Positions 1 to 8,871 of a stretch of DNA of 64,000 nucleotides are shown piece after piece. The stretch is from an uncultured SAR86 cluster bacterium (GTDB lineage Bacteria > Pseudomonadota > Gammaproteobacteria > Magnimaribacterales > Magnimaribacteraceae): NCBI GenBank assembly GCA_902574355.1, contig CACGNN010000001.1:235165-299164 (forward strand), read 5' to 3'. How positions within the stretch are numbered: the first letter of the stretch is position 1; every line of letters begins with the position of its first letter. Made by a program: the position numbers and the translations under genes. Below the pieces are notes generated by a model. It worked only from the letters and a program-made list of their open reading frames with translations. It was not told the DNA's origin and did not search any database.

Positions 1-284
1 TTTCTAATACAGCAGAGTTTGGTGATTATGTTAGTGGACCAAAAGTTGTAAATTCAGATGCCAAAGAAGAGATGAGAGCTGTATTGAAGAGAATTCAATC
101 AGGTGAATTTGCTCAAGAATTTATGAGCGATTGCAGAGAGAGTAATGATGGAAAGGGCGGACCAAGGATGAAGGAATATCGTCAACAAACTTCAGAACAC
201 TCGATAGAAAAAGTAGGATCTGAACTTAGAGCTATGATGCCTTGGATAGCTCAAAACAAAATTGTAGATAAAGCCAAAAATTAA
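1..284 (+). CDS. ilvC: Ketol-acid reductoisomerase, C-terminal part (cut by window edge)
   Basis: This is the last 93 codons of an acetohydroxyacid (ketol-acid) reductoisomerase, the NADPH enzyme of valine/isoleucine synthesis. The reading frame is open from base 3 and has no start inside the window. The text reads SNTAEFGDYVSGPKVV and ends RAMMPWIAQNKIVDKAKN, which are the well-known C-terminal blocks of class I/II IlvC (the E-rich knotted domain). Only four bases separate its stop from pssA, and ilvC-pssA is a common order in gammaproteobacteria. The N-terminal Rossmann domain lies outside the window. Identification is secure. Confidence 0.93.
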   Translation, partial: SNTAEFGDYVSGPKVVNSDAKEEMRAVLKRIQSGEFAQEFMSDCRESNDGKGGPRMKEYRQQTSEHSIEKVGSELRAMMPWIAQNKIVDKAKN

Positions 285-288
285 ACTC

Positions 289-1074
289 ATGTCTGATGAC
301 CATCAAGAAAGTCTAGATCTCTTTGATGATCATGAAGAGGTCGTCTCCGAGGATGGTAAGAAGGTTACTCGAAAAGGAATATATCTACTCCCGAATCTGC
401 TCACAACCGCTTCACTTTTTTCAGGATTTTTCTCAATTGTTTCTGCCATAAATGGAAATTTCATTGCTTCAGGAATGGCCCTATTTGCCGCTCAAATGCT
501 AGATGGTTTGGATGGTAGAGTTGCGAGATTAACTAATTCTCAGAGTTTATTTGGTGCTCAATATGACAGTCTTTGCGATGTTATCTCTTTTGGCCTTGCA
601 CCGGCTATTATTGTTTTTCTATGGGGCTTAGACTCCATCGGTCAAACTGGCTGGGTCTTTTCGTTTTTCTATGTTGCTGCTGCCGCATTAAGGCTAGCTA
701 GATTCAATACCTTCATAGGTTCAGAGGATACTTACTTCAAAGGATTGCCCAGTCCTGTTGCTAGCGCTACAGTCGTCTATTTTGTATGGGCAATGAGTTC
801 TTTCGGTATTCAAGGAGAAGAAGTTGGAAGAATCTTAGCAATCTTTACTGCTCTTTTGACTGGATCCGTCTCTCTTTTGATGGTGGTCAACATTCCTTAT
901 TATAGTTTTAAAGAGATTGAACTTAAAAAGAGAGTGCCTTTCTTTAGTATGTTGTTTGTTGTTTTCATATTTGTTCTCATTTCTATTGATCCACCAATCG
1001 TACTCGCATTATGTGCCTTTGCTTATGTCATTTCGGGGCCGATCAACTGGGCAGTAAAAACCTTACGTAAATAG
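289..1074 (+). CDS. pssA: CDP-diacylglycerol--serine O-phosphatidyltransferase
   Basis: Inner-membrane enzyme that makes phosphatidylserine, the precursor of phosphatidylethanolamine. The CDP-alcohol phosphotransferase signature DG-x2-AR-x8-G-x3-D-x3-D is complete: DG at 75-76, AR 79-80, G89, D93 and D97. About seven hydrophobic segments follow, after a roughly 30-residue acidic cytosolic N-terminus. Length (261 aa) fits the type II (Bacillus-like) PssA family that follows ilvC in Pseudomonas relatives. It starts four bases after ilvC, so the two are probably co-transcribed. The 3' end carries the -35 element proposed for the following tRNA. Confidence 0.92.
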   Translation: MSDDHQESLDLFDDHEEVVSEDGKKVTRKGIYLLPNLLTTASLFSGFFSIVSAINGNFIASGMALFAAQMLDGLDGRVARLTNSQSLFGAQYDSLCDVISFGLAPAIIVFLWGLDSIGQTGWVFSFFYVAAAALRLARFNTFIGSEDTYFKGLPSPVASATVVYFVWAMSSFGIQGEEVGRILAIFTALLTGSVSLLMVVNIPYYSFKEIELKKRVPFFSMLFVVFIFVLISIDPPIVLALCAFAYVISGPINWAVKTLRK

Positions 1075-1096
1075 TTAATTTCTAGTAAGATGCGCG
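1063..1096 (+). promoter_or_regulatory. Putative tRNA-Ile promoter with GC-rich discriminator
   Basis: TTACGT (1063-1068), a 17-base spacer, TAAGAT (1086-1091) and then GCGCG (1092-1096), 12 bases before the tRNA. The -35 overlaps the end of pssA. A GCGC discriminator is typical of growth-rate/ppGpp-controlled stable-RNA promoters. The same layout (TTACGT, 17 bases, A/T-rich -10, GCGCGC) stands before the TonB receptor gene. Assigned by eye only. Confidence 0.45.
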
Positions 1097-1108
1097 ATCC
1101 ACGTAAGT

Positions 1109-1186
<78 letters not shown>

Positions 1187-1265
1187 TTTTAAATTTCTAT
1201 TAACTTCTATCCTTTGGTTAACTAAACTAAGATGAGATTTAATTAATGCCTTTTCAAAAAATCGT

Positions 1266-2807
1266 ATGTTAAAAAAAATAACAGAAAGTCTTCTTATTTT
1301 TCTTTTCTCTTTGCAGACTTTTGCAGAAGTAAAAGAGTTAACTATTTTGCATACTAATGATTTACATGCGCACCTTTTCCCAAGAATAGCACCTTGGGTA
1401 AGTGAATCTAGAAAGATTGGTGGTTTCGCCAATTTGGCCACCTTGGTAAAACAAGAAAAGGCATCTAATCCTAATAATATTCTTATTGATGCTGGAGATT
1501 ACTTCTCAGGTCCCTACATAAGCACTTTAACTAAAGGTGAGGCAGTTATTAAGTCGATGAACTTCTTGGGGATTGATGCAGCTTGCATTGGCAATCATGA
1601 ATTTGATCATGGATGGGACAATATGTTGGAACAAATCAAGAAAGCTAATTTTCCAATTCTGAATGGCAATCTTTTTTTTGAAGGAACTGATGATTTAGTT
1701 TGGGATAACCCTTATTTAATTTTGGAAAGAGCAGGATTAAAAATAGGAATTATTGGTCTTCATGGAAAGTTTGCTTTCTATGACACCATCAATTTTAAAA
1801 TGACTGAAGGTATTGAAGCCAGAGATGAAGAAGAGTATCTGAGACAATACATAAAAGAGTTAGAACCCATAACAGATCTCATTATTCTTGCAGTACATCA
1901 AGGAATGCCTGGGAGACAATCTACTATTGGTTTAACCGATGTTGAGAGAAATCTTTATAAGGATATTCTCCTCGCCCAAAATGTTCCCGGTGTGGATATT
2001 ATTGTTACTGGACATGCCCACCAGGGAACAGAAAAGGCCCTAGTTTCAAATGGCACAATTATTGTTTCAACCAATGCAAATGCAACTGAACTTGGAAAGC
2101 TTCAAGTTATATTTGATACTGAAAAAAAGAAAATAGTTTCTCATTCCAATGAACTCATAACTATTTATGATGATGAGCTAGAAGATGATGCAGATATGCT
2201 TCGTGAAATTACCTTTTGGCAAAAAGAAGTGGACCAGGTTGCAAAAGTACCAATTGTTTCCTCTACAAAAAAACTTGTAAGAGCATACGGAAAAGAATCC
2301 AACATGGGCAACTTATTTGCAGATGCAATAGAAGCTTTTGATCCTAGAATAGATATAGCCGTTGTAAACAGTGGCGCTCTTAGACAAGACATAAAACCAG
2401 GAACAGTAACTAAAGGAGATTTAATTTCTGCATTTCCGTTTCCTAATACTGTGGTCATGACAAAATTAAAAGGCTCTCAAGTTGTAAAAATATTTAATCA
2501 TGCTGCAGGTATGACAAATGGGATTCTGCAAGTTTCAAAAAATGCTAAATATTCATTTAGTCCTAGAAATAAGGCACATGAAATTTGGATCAAAGGAAAG
2601 CCATTAAAAAATGATGATGAATATTGGGTAGCCGCTCCTAATTTTGTTACACAGGGGGGAGACGGATATTGGGAATTTCAGAACTCAATTGAGTATATTG
2701 ATACAGGAGTTTTGATAGTTGATGCTGCTGAGTATTTTCTTCAAGATATGGAAGTTTATGAACCCAAATATGAAGGTAGAGTTCTTGTTATCGATTCAGA
2801 AATTTAA
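1266..2807 (+). CDS. Secreted bifunctional 5'-nucleotidase / metallophosphatase (UshA-like)
   Basis: Exported enzyme that hydrolyses nucleoside mono- or cyclic phosphates to nucleosides and phosphate. Residues 1-20 form a signal peptide (basic start, hydrophobic core, TFA cleavage site). The calcineurin-like metal site is visible: HTNDLHAHLF near 29-38, DAGDYFSG, GNHEFDHG and GHAHQG. The C-terminal 5_nucleotid_C domain contains NMGNLFADA and NSGALRQDI, the substrate-binding region. Length (513 aa) is normal for the family. It begins the phosphatase-rich block that runs to the DUF3604 gene. The exact substrate (5'-nucleotide, 2',3'-cyclic nucleotide or UDP-sugar) cannot be told from sequence. 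Confidence 0.88.
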   Translation: MLKKITESLLIFLFSLQTFAEVKELTILHTNDLHAHLFPRIAPWVSESRKIGGFANLATLVKQEKASNPNNILIDAGDYFSGPYISTLTKGEAVIKSMNFLGIDAACIGNHEFDHGWDNMLEQIKKANFPILNGNLFFEGTDDLVWDNPYLILERAGLKIGIIGLHGKFAFYDTINFKMTEGIEARDEEEYLRQYIKELEPITDLIILAVHQGMPGRQSTIGLTDVERNLYKDILLAQNVPGVDIIVTGHAHQGTEKALVSNGTIIVSTNANATELGKLQVIFDTEKKKIVSHSNELITIYDDELEDDADMLREITFWQKEVDQVAKVPIVSSTKKLVRAYGKESNMGNLFADAIEAFDPRIDIAVVNSGALRQDIKPGTVTKGDLISAFPFPNTVVMTKLKGSQVVKIFNHAAGMTNGILQVSKNAKYSFSPRNKAHEIWIKGKPLKNDDEYWVAAPNFVTQGGDGYWEFQNSIEYIDTGVLIVDAAEYFLQDMEVYEPKYEGRVLVIDSEI

Positions 2808-2885
2808 TGTCTACTCTTAACTAACTTCACTAGAAATTTACAAAAAGTTATTCAATTTTTAAATTTACTCACACATAATGTTTTT

Positions 2886-4490
2886 ATGAACTTTACAAAA
2901 TATTTATCCAAATTTACCTTTCTCTTATTATTTGTTTTGAGCTACGGTGTTTCCTCTCATGATGAAAGTAAGGTCGCTAAATATTCTTCGGAGTTGGCTC
3001 ATGCACCTTCACCACTTCCGGATAGGGTAGTGTTAACTTGGGAAGATGATCCAGCAACAACTCAATCTGTTACTTGGCGTACAGACGTCTCAACAAAAAA
3101 AGGAATGGCTCATTTGGCACTAGCAAATGCAAATGGAAGAGCTTTAGAAATAGAGGAGTTTATTGCTGAAACTTCTTTCTTCAAGAGCGATATTAATGAG
3201 GCTAATTATCACAGTGTAACTTTCAAAAATCTTGATCCAGATACTCTCTATACTTATCGTGTGGGCGATGGAGTAAATTGGACTGAGTATTACCATTTCA
3301 AAACAGCTAGTGACAGACCTAGACCTTTTAGCTTCATCTATTTTGGTGATGCTCAAAATGAAGTGCGTACACATTGGTCAAGAGTTTTTAGGGAGGCATT
3401 TAGAGATGCACCAAGAGCTGCATTTACGTTACATGCTGGTGATTTAATCGATAATCCTAATTGGGATGCTGAGTGGGGAGATTGGCATCAAGGCCCTGAC
3501 TGGGTGAATGGCACGATTCCTGTTATAGCAACTCCTGGTAACCATGAATACTATCGGATTAATCAAGGTCCTGAATCAGAGCGTTATTGGCAGACAAAAG
3601 ATGGAAAGACTATTGAAATCATGATGACCGCATTTGAACCTGTGCCATCTGATAAAGGAACGACCTATAAAGTTTCATTTACTGGACCAGAAGGCAATAG
3701 TGCCTCCTTTGAGTTTAATGATGGAGGTAATATCATTTTTGTCGATGATCAAGTTGAATCCATTACAGGATTCAAAAAAAGCGAATTAGTTGGTTCAAGT
3801 TTTTACTCCAAGCCCTTATACGATCGACAAAGAGATCGAGGAACCCCAGCCGTTAGTAATCATTGGCGTCCACAATTTGCTTTTCCTGTTCAAGATGTTC
3901 CTGATGAAACTCTAAAAGAGACTGTTTATTACATTGATTATCAGGGTGTTCGTTTTATTTCATTGGATTCAAATAAGGCAAAAGAAATACAGATCCCTTG
4001 GTTTAGGAAAGTACTGGAAGATAATCCTAATCGTTGGACTGTTGTTACTTTTCATCATCCAGTCTTTTCTCCTGGATCAGATCGAGATAATAAAGAGCTT
4101 CGTGAACTGTGGAAGCCTCTCTTGGATGAGTTTAAAGTAGATTTAGTGCTAAGTGGTCATGATCATACCTATGCTCGTACCGGTCAGGTAGACACCGAAA
4201 ATCTGGAAAATGTACCCTCTGGCTATCAACAAGCCTATGATCCTGATATTGGAACAGTTTATGTTGTATCTGTAAGTGGACCGAAGATGTATGGCATTAC
4301 TAAAGGCAATTATGCTAAGCGAGTAGCTGAAAATACTCAGCTTTATCAAATTATCAATATTGATGATAAAAACTTAACTTATAAAGCTTATGAGGCAACT
4401 GGAAAACTTTATGATCAATTTACACTTCAAAAAAGAAAAGGATTGCCTAACCTTTTACTGGAAGCTCTTCCTGAAGAAAATAGAAAATAA
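2886..4490 (+). CDS. Secreted purple-acid-phosphatase-like metallophosphoesterase
   Basis: Predicted periplasmic or secreted phosphomonoesterase. A signal peptide (about 1-24, ending VSS) is followed by a fibronectin-like N-terminal domain of the purple acid phosphatase type (PDRVVLTWEDDP; TLYTYRVGDG). A calcineurin-like catalytic domain follows with the ordered motifs GDAQN, HAGDLIDN, GNHEY, FHHPVFS and GHDHTYAR. The tyrosine ligand that gives classical purple enzymes their colour is not obvious in the first motif, so the metal pair may differ. It lies 78 bases after the nucleotidase gene on the same strand, consistent with joint phosphorus scavenging. Family call is firm, substrate unknown. 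Confidence 0.85.
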   Translation: MNFTKYLSKFTFLLLFVLSYGVSSHDESKVAKYSSELAHAPSPLPDRVVLTWEDDPATTQSVTWRTDVSTKKGMAHLALANANGRALEIEEFIAETSFFKSDINEANYHSVTFKNLDPDTLYTYRVGDGVNWTEYYHFKTASDRPRPFSFIYFGDAQNEVRTHWSRVFREAFRDAPRAAFTLHAGDLIDNPNWDAEWGDWHQGPDWVNGTIPVIATPGNHEYYRINQGPESERYWQTKDGKTIEIMMTAFEPVPSDKGTTYKVSFTGPEGNSASFEFNDGGNIIFVDDQVESITGFKKSELVGSSFYSKPLYDRQRDRGTPAVSNHWRPQFAFPVQDVPDETLKETVYYIDYQGVRFISLDSNKAKEIQIPWFRKVLEDNPNRWTVVTFHHPVFSPGSDRDNKELRELWKPLLDEFKVDLVLSGHDHTYARTGQVDTENLENVPSGYQQAYDPDIGTVYVVSVSGPKMYGITKGNYAKRVAENTQLYQIINIDDKNLTYKAYEATGKLYDQFTLQKRKGLPNLLLEALPEENRK

Positions 4491-4548
4491 CTATTCTTAA
4501 GGGCTCTTCGATTGGTCAATATTTCATACTTAAGATATATTTCACGAT

Positions 4549-4692
4549 GTGGAGACAAGAAAAGAAGCATACCTAAAGGTATTGGTCAGTAGGGGTTATG
4601 ACAATCCTAAGTTATCTGAGCTTAGTGAGTCAGCACTCAAAGAGATTCTTAAGAATGAAGAATCCTTTTATAAGAGAAATTCTAGTGAGTAG
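4549..4692 (+). CDS. Possible small protein, 47 aa, overlapping the next gene
   Basis: Short open frame starting GTG (4549) and ending TAG (4690-4692). It encodes a polar, helix-friendly peptide: VETRKEAYLKVLVSRGYDNP, then a Lys/Glu/Ser-rich tail. Composition and codon choice look like coding sequence of this genome and unlike the overlapping frame in the first part. Its end overlaps the start of the membrane protein at 4655 by 38 bases, which would allow coupled translation. No clear ribosome-binding site precedes the GTG, and no ATG is available in frame after the upstream stop at 4531-4533. I do not recognise a family. Confidence 0.45.
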   Translation: METRKEAYLKVLVSRGYDNPKLSELSESALKEILKNEESFYKRNSSE

Positions 4693-5005
4693 AACATTAC
4701 TATGGTTTGCTTACTTTTTGGTACTCACTACACCGATACAGATTGCATTTTGCATATGGACTTACTCTTTTCTTTTTTCTCCAGAGCATAGCTTAATGAC
4801 TTTTAGTACTTCTGATTTCCTGGAACTTACATTCCTCAAGCCCGTAAAAGTTTGGATGTATTCTTGGTTTTGGAATGGTTTCTTAAATTTTGTCTGGAGT
4901 CTCCCAGCAAGCATAATGGTTACAGTGAAACTGATCGTAAATACATGGTTAGGGCTCTGGCTCCTTCCAATCGCAAAGGATTTATATGATAAAAAAAGCA
5001 CTTAG
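4655..5005 (+). CDS. Hypothetical small membrane protein, 116 aa
   Basis: Unrecognised. Two hydrophobic regions are visible: an N-terminal helix (TLLWFAYFLVLTTPIQIAFC, then a second aromatic stretch) and a C-terminal one containing SLPASIMVTVKLIVNTWLGLWL. A charged tail (KDLYDKKST) follows. The frame is open back to an ATG at 4598, but the 4598-4654 part overlaps the better-looking small ORF at 4549, so the ATG at 4655 is preferred. The stop overlaps the next gene by 20 bases (4986-5005), implying co-translation with the DsbA-fold protein. Confidence 0.55.
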   Translation: MKNPFIREILVSRTLLWFAYFLVLTTPIQIAFCIWTYSFLFSPEHSLMTFSTSDFLELTFLKPVKVWMYSWFWNGFLNFVWSLPASIMVTVKLIVNTWLGLWLLPIAKDLYDKKST

Positions 5006-6332
5006 GAATTTCTTGGCGAAACGCACCATAGGTAGCAAGCTTAGAAATTACAGTATGAATACTTTTTCTAGCTATGATCTATTTAAAAAGATAAGAACAG
5101 ATGCTGAGGCTAAAAGGGATTTGGAAAATAGGCCACACGAAGTAACATATTTTCATAAGGTAGATGATCCTTATTCCCATTTAACCATTCAATATATAGA
5201 GAAAATTAAGGCATCTTATGACGTAGTCTTAAATCCCATCTTAGTTGGAGCTGAAAATCCTGAAACCATTCATGAACCTAATTTATATAATGCTTATTGT
5301 TTGGAAGATGCAAAACGCATTGCTCCATTTTATGGTATTGATTTTCAACCAATATCTTATCCACAAAAGGAATTAGTTGATTTATCCAATGCTATTTTGA
5401 CATCCGTTGAAAATGATAAGTTTGTAGAAATTTCTCAAGAAGTAAGTAATGCATTATGGAAAGGTGATAAAGATACCTTGAGTTCTTTATCTAAGGTTTA
5501 TAGTTCTAGTGAGACAGAAGTAGCAGAGAAATTAGCTTCAGGCAACGCGATAAGAAATGCAAAAGGTTATTATTTTGGATCAGCCTTTTATTATGAAAAA
5601 GAACTTTATTGGGGTGTAGATAGGATCGATCACTTAGAAGATAGATTATCGGAACTTGGTCTAAAGAAGGATACAAATAATGAACCAATTTGTGCTCCTA
5701 TTTTAAATTCTCCCCCATCTTTGGAATCAGATAAACAAGTCAATTTATATTACTATCCCTCCCTGAACAGCCCATATACCTATGCCAGTGCAAAAAGAGT
5801 TGGAGAAATGAGAGATGACTATCCAATTAATTTAGTTACAAAACCAGTTCTGCCAATGTTGATGCGAAATATGAAAATTATTGATCTTAAAGCTAAGTAC
5901 ATTATTTCTGATGCGGCTCGTGAGGCAAGAAAGCATGGATATCCTATGGGTTCCATTTATTCACCAATCGGTAAACCTGCAAGAAAGGCTTATTCTTTAT
6001 TTCCCATCATCGATGAGGCAGGTAAGGGCTTTGAGTATATCGATGAATTACTGAAGGCCTCCTTTTATGACGGCATAAACATAGGTGAAGACGAATATTT
6101 AGAATCTCTAGTCGAAAGACTTGAACTTGACTGGTCTATAATTAAGAAAGATTTAAATACTAAGACATGGAATAAAGTTTTGGATGATAATCTTAAGGAT
6201 ATGTACGCAGGAAACTGTTGGGGAGTGCCGAGCTTTAAAATTACAAACTCAGATGGGACTGATCCATTTTATGTCTGGGGTCAAGATAGGATGTGGCTTC
6301 TCAAAGAAGAGATAAATAGGCGTTTAGCTTAA
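4986..6332 (+). CDS. Tandem DsbA / HCCA-isomerase-fold protein
   Basis: 448 aa with two thioredoxin-like (DsbA-family, 2-hydroxychromene-2-carboxylate isomerase type) domains. One spans roughly residues 50-230 (HKVDDPYSHL and, at its end, YYFGSAFYYEKELYWGVDR). The other spans about 250-447 (YYYPSLNSPYTYASAKRVGE through NCWGVPSFKI and YVWGQDRMWLL). The final WGVPSF-x-F/WGQDR block is the hallmark of the GST-kappa/HCCA-isomerase branch. No CXXC pair is present, so it is not a thiol oxidase. A glutathione-dependent isomerase or transferase role is possible. Start ATG overlaps the end of the membrane protein gene. No signal peptide; cytosolic. Confidence 0.75.
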   Translation: MIKKALRNFLAKRTIGSKLRNYSMNTFSSYDLFKKIRTDAEAKRDLENRPHEVTYFHKVDDPYSHLTIQYIEKIKASYDVVLNPILVGAENPETIHEPNLYNAYCLEDAKRIAPFYGIDFQPISYPQKELVDLSNAILTSVENDKFVEISQEVSNALWKGDKDTLSSLSKVYSSSETEVAEKLASGNAIRNAKGYYFGSAFYYEKELYWGVDRIDHLEDRLSELGLKKDTNNEPICAPILNSPPSLESDKQVNLYYYPSLNSPYTYASAKRVGEMRDDYPINLVTKPVLPMLMRNMKIIDLKAKYIISDAAREARKHGYPMGSIYSPIGKPARKAYSLFPIIDEAGKGFEYIDELLKASFYDGINIGEDEYLESLVERLELDWSIIKKDLNTKTWNKVLDDNLKDMYAGNCWGVPSFKITNSDGTDPFYVWGQDRMWLLKEEINRRLA

Positions 6333-6398
6333 TTAGCTAATATTTTGAGAAATCAGGATGTAATTCTTAAAAATGGCTTATAAAAACTGGGGAAAAAT

Positions 6399-8366
6399 AT
6401 GCCTAACTTTAAAAGTTTCTGGATTCTAATTTTTTTTATACTCAATGCTTGTTCAGAATCAGGACAAAAGATATCTACTGAGCAATATGCAGAAGAAATA
6501 AAGCAGGATATATATCCTAGACCAAAACCTAATCCAGATAAGAATGCTTATTTTGGTGATTTACATGTTCATACTGCAAACTCATTTGATGCATACACTT
6601 TTGGGACTATAAGCACACCTGCAGATGCATATAGATTCGCTCAAGGTGAAGCAATACCGCATCCTACGGGATACAAAATAAAACTAAAAAAGCCTTTGGA
6701 TTTCTACGCTGTAACTGATCATGCAGTTTTTTTAGGACTATTAAAAGAATCAGCAGATACAAGTACTGAGTTCTCTAAGTATGAACTCTCAAAGCCTATG
6801 CATGACCTTAATAAAACAGTAAGTAATAGTATATTTTCAATTCTTAAGAGGAATGGTCTTTTTAGAGCCTTTGGTTCTGAACTTGCTGCAGGTGTAGAAG
6901 ATGGAAGTATTGATAGAGATATGATTCAGAATGTAGGCAACTCGGTTTGGAAAAAAACTATTAAGGCAGCCAATGATGCATACAAACCAGGAATATTTAC
7001 TACATTCGCTGGTTATGAATTTACTTCAAGTGTAGAGCTATATGATAACTATCTTCATCGGAATGTGATCTTCAAGAATACAAAGAACCTTCCTGAGCGA
7101 ATTTTCTCAAGAGCAGATAGCCTCAATCCTGAAAAACTGTGGGACTGGATGGATGGATTAAGGGAAAGCGGTGTAGAAAGCTTGGCCATTCCTCATAATT
7201 CAAATATCTCAGGAGGATCTGCCTTCTCTATGAATGATTATAACGGAGGTCCGATAGATGAAGCTTATGTAAATCAGCGACTTCGGAATGAACCTCTAAC
7301 TGAGATAACCCAGGCAAAAGGAACTTCTGAGACTCATCCATTTTTATCCAAGAATGATGAATGGGCAAACTTCGAAGCAAAAACAAATGTTGAAGGTGAG
7401 AACCTTATTAGCAATTTAAAGGGAAGTTATGTAAGAGATGCATACTTAAGAGGATTAATGTTTGAGGAAATGAGTTTATCTAATCCATATAAATTTGGAG
7501 TAATTGGATCGAGTGATACTCATGTTGCAGGTGGCTCCTATACCGAGGAAACGCATTTTTCCAAAATCGGACTTTTAGATGGAGAGCCATATTTACGAGG
7601 TTCGGTTCCTTTTAGAGGTTTTTATGGATTTATATCAAAAGTTTTTAGACCTCAAACAGTAAGTGAGATAGGGGGCGAGAGTTATTTAAATATTGGAACA
7701 CGCCTTATTAGATTTGGATCTTCAGGACTAGCAGGTGTATGGGCTGAGGAAAATACTCGTGAGTCGATTTATGATGCTTTTAGACGCAAGGAAACATTTG
7801 GCACCAGTGGACCAAGAATAAAAGTACGTTTTTTTGCTGGTTATAACCTAGAGGATGCTGAGCTAAGTGACCTTGGTCTCATAAAAGATGCCTATGCCAA
7901 AAATATTCCTATGGGAGGAACAATCAATCAAGTGGGTGATGAAAGTCCTAGATTTCTTGTTTGGGCAATTTCTGATCCTCTTGGAGCGCCCTTACAGAGA
8001 GTTCAAATAATCAAAGGATGGCTGGAAGAAGGAGAGCATAGAGAAAAGGTTTTTGACATAGCTTGCTCTGACAATGCAAATATAAATCCAACAACCCATA
8101 GGTGCGAAGACCATGATACTAATATTAATTTAGATGATTGCTCCATAGACCTTAAAAAAGGGGATCCAGAGATAAAAACCTTTTGGAAAGACCCTCAATT
8201 TAAAAAAGACCAAAATACTTTTTATTATGCAAGAGTCCTAGAAAATCCTACTTGCAGGTGGTCAACTTGGGATGCGATCAGAGCAGGAGAGAAACCAAGA
8301 CAAGATATACCCGCGACAATACAGGAAAGAGCCTGGTCTTCTCCAATATGGTTATCAGGAAGTTAA
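6399..8366 (+). CDS. DUF3604 family lipoprotein (PHP-like predicted hydrolase)
   Basis: Predicted lipoprotein: hydrophobic leader followed by a lipobox-like LNAC at residues 15-18. The mature part begins NAYFGDLHVHTANSFDAYTF, the first His-rich block of DUF3604, a PHP-fold metal site. Further metal-type motifs are AVTDHAVFLG, IPHNSN and GVIGSSDTHVAGG. Length 655 aa is usual for the family, which is common in marine gammaproteobacteria and often sits with phosphatases and sulfatases. Catalytic activity is not established for the family; hydrolysis of a phosphoester is an inference from fold and neighbours. It follows the DsbA-fold gene by 66 bases. Confidence 0.85.
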   Translation: MPNFKSFWILIFFILNACSESGQKISTEQYAEEIKQDIYPRPKPNPDKNAYFGDLHVHTANSFDAYTFGTISTPADAYRFAQGEAIPHPTGYKIKLKKPLDFYAVTDHAVFLGLLKESADTSTEFSKYELSKPMHDLNKTVSNSIFSILKRNGLFRAFGSELAAGVEDGSIDRDMIQNVGNSVWKKTIKAANDAYKPGIFTTFAGYEFTSSVELYDNYLHRNVIFKNTKNLPERIFSRADSLNPEKLWDWMDGLRESGVESLAIPHNSNISGGSAFSMNDYNGGPIDEAYVNQRLRNEPLTEITQAKGTSETHPFLSKNDEWANFEAKTNVEGENLISNLKGSYVRDAYLRGLMFEEMSLSNPYKFGVIGSSDTHVAGGSYTEETHFSKIGLLDGEPYLRGSVPFRGFYGFISKVFRPQTVSEIGGESYLNIGTRLIRFGSSGLAGVWAEENTRESIYDAFRRKETFGTSGPRIKVRFFAGYNLEDAELSDLGLIKDAYAKNIPMGGTINQVGDESPRFLVWAISDPLGAPLQRVQIIKGWLEEGEHREKVFDIACSDNANINPTTHRCEDHDTNINLDDCSIDLKKGDPEIKTFWKDPQFKKDQNTFYYARVLENPTCRWSTWDAIRAGEKPRQDIPATIQERAWSSPIWLSGS

Positions 8367-8408
8367 TTACCTAACATTTATAGGTTTTTTTAAGTGTAAA
8401 CTATCACT

Positions 8409-8870
8409 ATGAGAAATATATTTTTGGTGATGATGTCAGCTTTAGTCATCATTTCTTGCTCAGGAGGAGATGATAATTTGGATAACTTGTTAGAGAGTGA
8501 TAATTTCCTAAAGAATAATTTAAGTAATCCTGGAGTTTTTGAAATTGAGGCTGGTCTTCAGTATGAAAAATTAAAGACGAGTGGTAGCGGGATAAGTCCA
8601 AGCCTAGAAGATGTAATTAATGCAGACTTCCATGGTACTTTATTAGATGGATCGGTTTTCTGGAGCTCCATTGAAAATGGAGAACCATTAGTGGTAACTC
8701 TTGCTCAGCTTATTCCGGGATGCCAGAAAGCAATATCTTTAATGGAAGTCGGGGATAGTTGGAAATTATTTATACATCCTGACCTTGCGTATGGAACGGC
8801 AGGCAGACCAGGTATTCCTTCTAACTCCTTATTAATTTTCGAAGTAAGCCTTCATTCAATAGAAACTTAA
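8409..8870 (+). CDS. FKBP-type peptidyl-prolyl cis-trans isomerase lipoprotein
   Basis: Periplasmic protein-folding factor anchored by lipid. A short leader ends in the lipobox IISC (residues 14-17). The FKBP domain occupies the C-terminal two thirds: LQYEKLKTSGSG, GTLLDGSVFWSS, VVTLAQLIPGCQKAI, LFIHPDLAYGTAGRPGIPSN and LLIFEVSLHSIE. The hydrophobic pocket residues typical of MIP/FkpA proteins are mostly there. The dimerisation helix domain of FkpA is reduced to a short linker (153 aa total). It ends the phosphatase block and is followed at once by a strong hairpin. Confidence 0.88.
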   Translation: MRNIFLVMMSALVIISCSGGDDNLDNLLESDNFLKNNLSNPGVFEIEAGLQYEKLKTSGSGISPSLEDVINADFHGTLLDGSVFWSSIENGEPLVVTLAQLIPGCQKAISLMEVGDSWKLFIHPDLAYGTAGRPGIPSNSLLIFEVSLHSIET

Positions 8871-8871
8871 G

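Noticed and set aside
4598-4654. N-terminal extension of the membrane protein from ATG 4598
   Set aside because: The overlapping frame has better coding character here and the putative binding site is only two bases from that ATG; kept as an alternative start.
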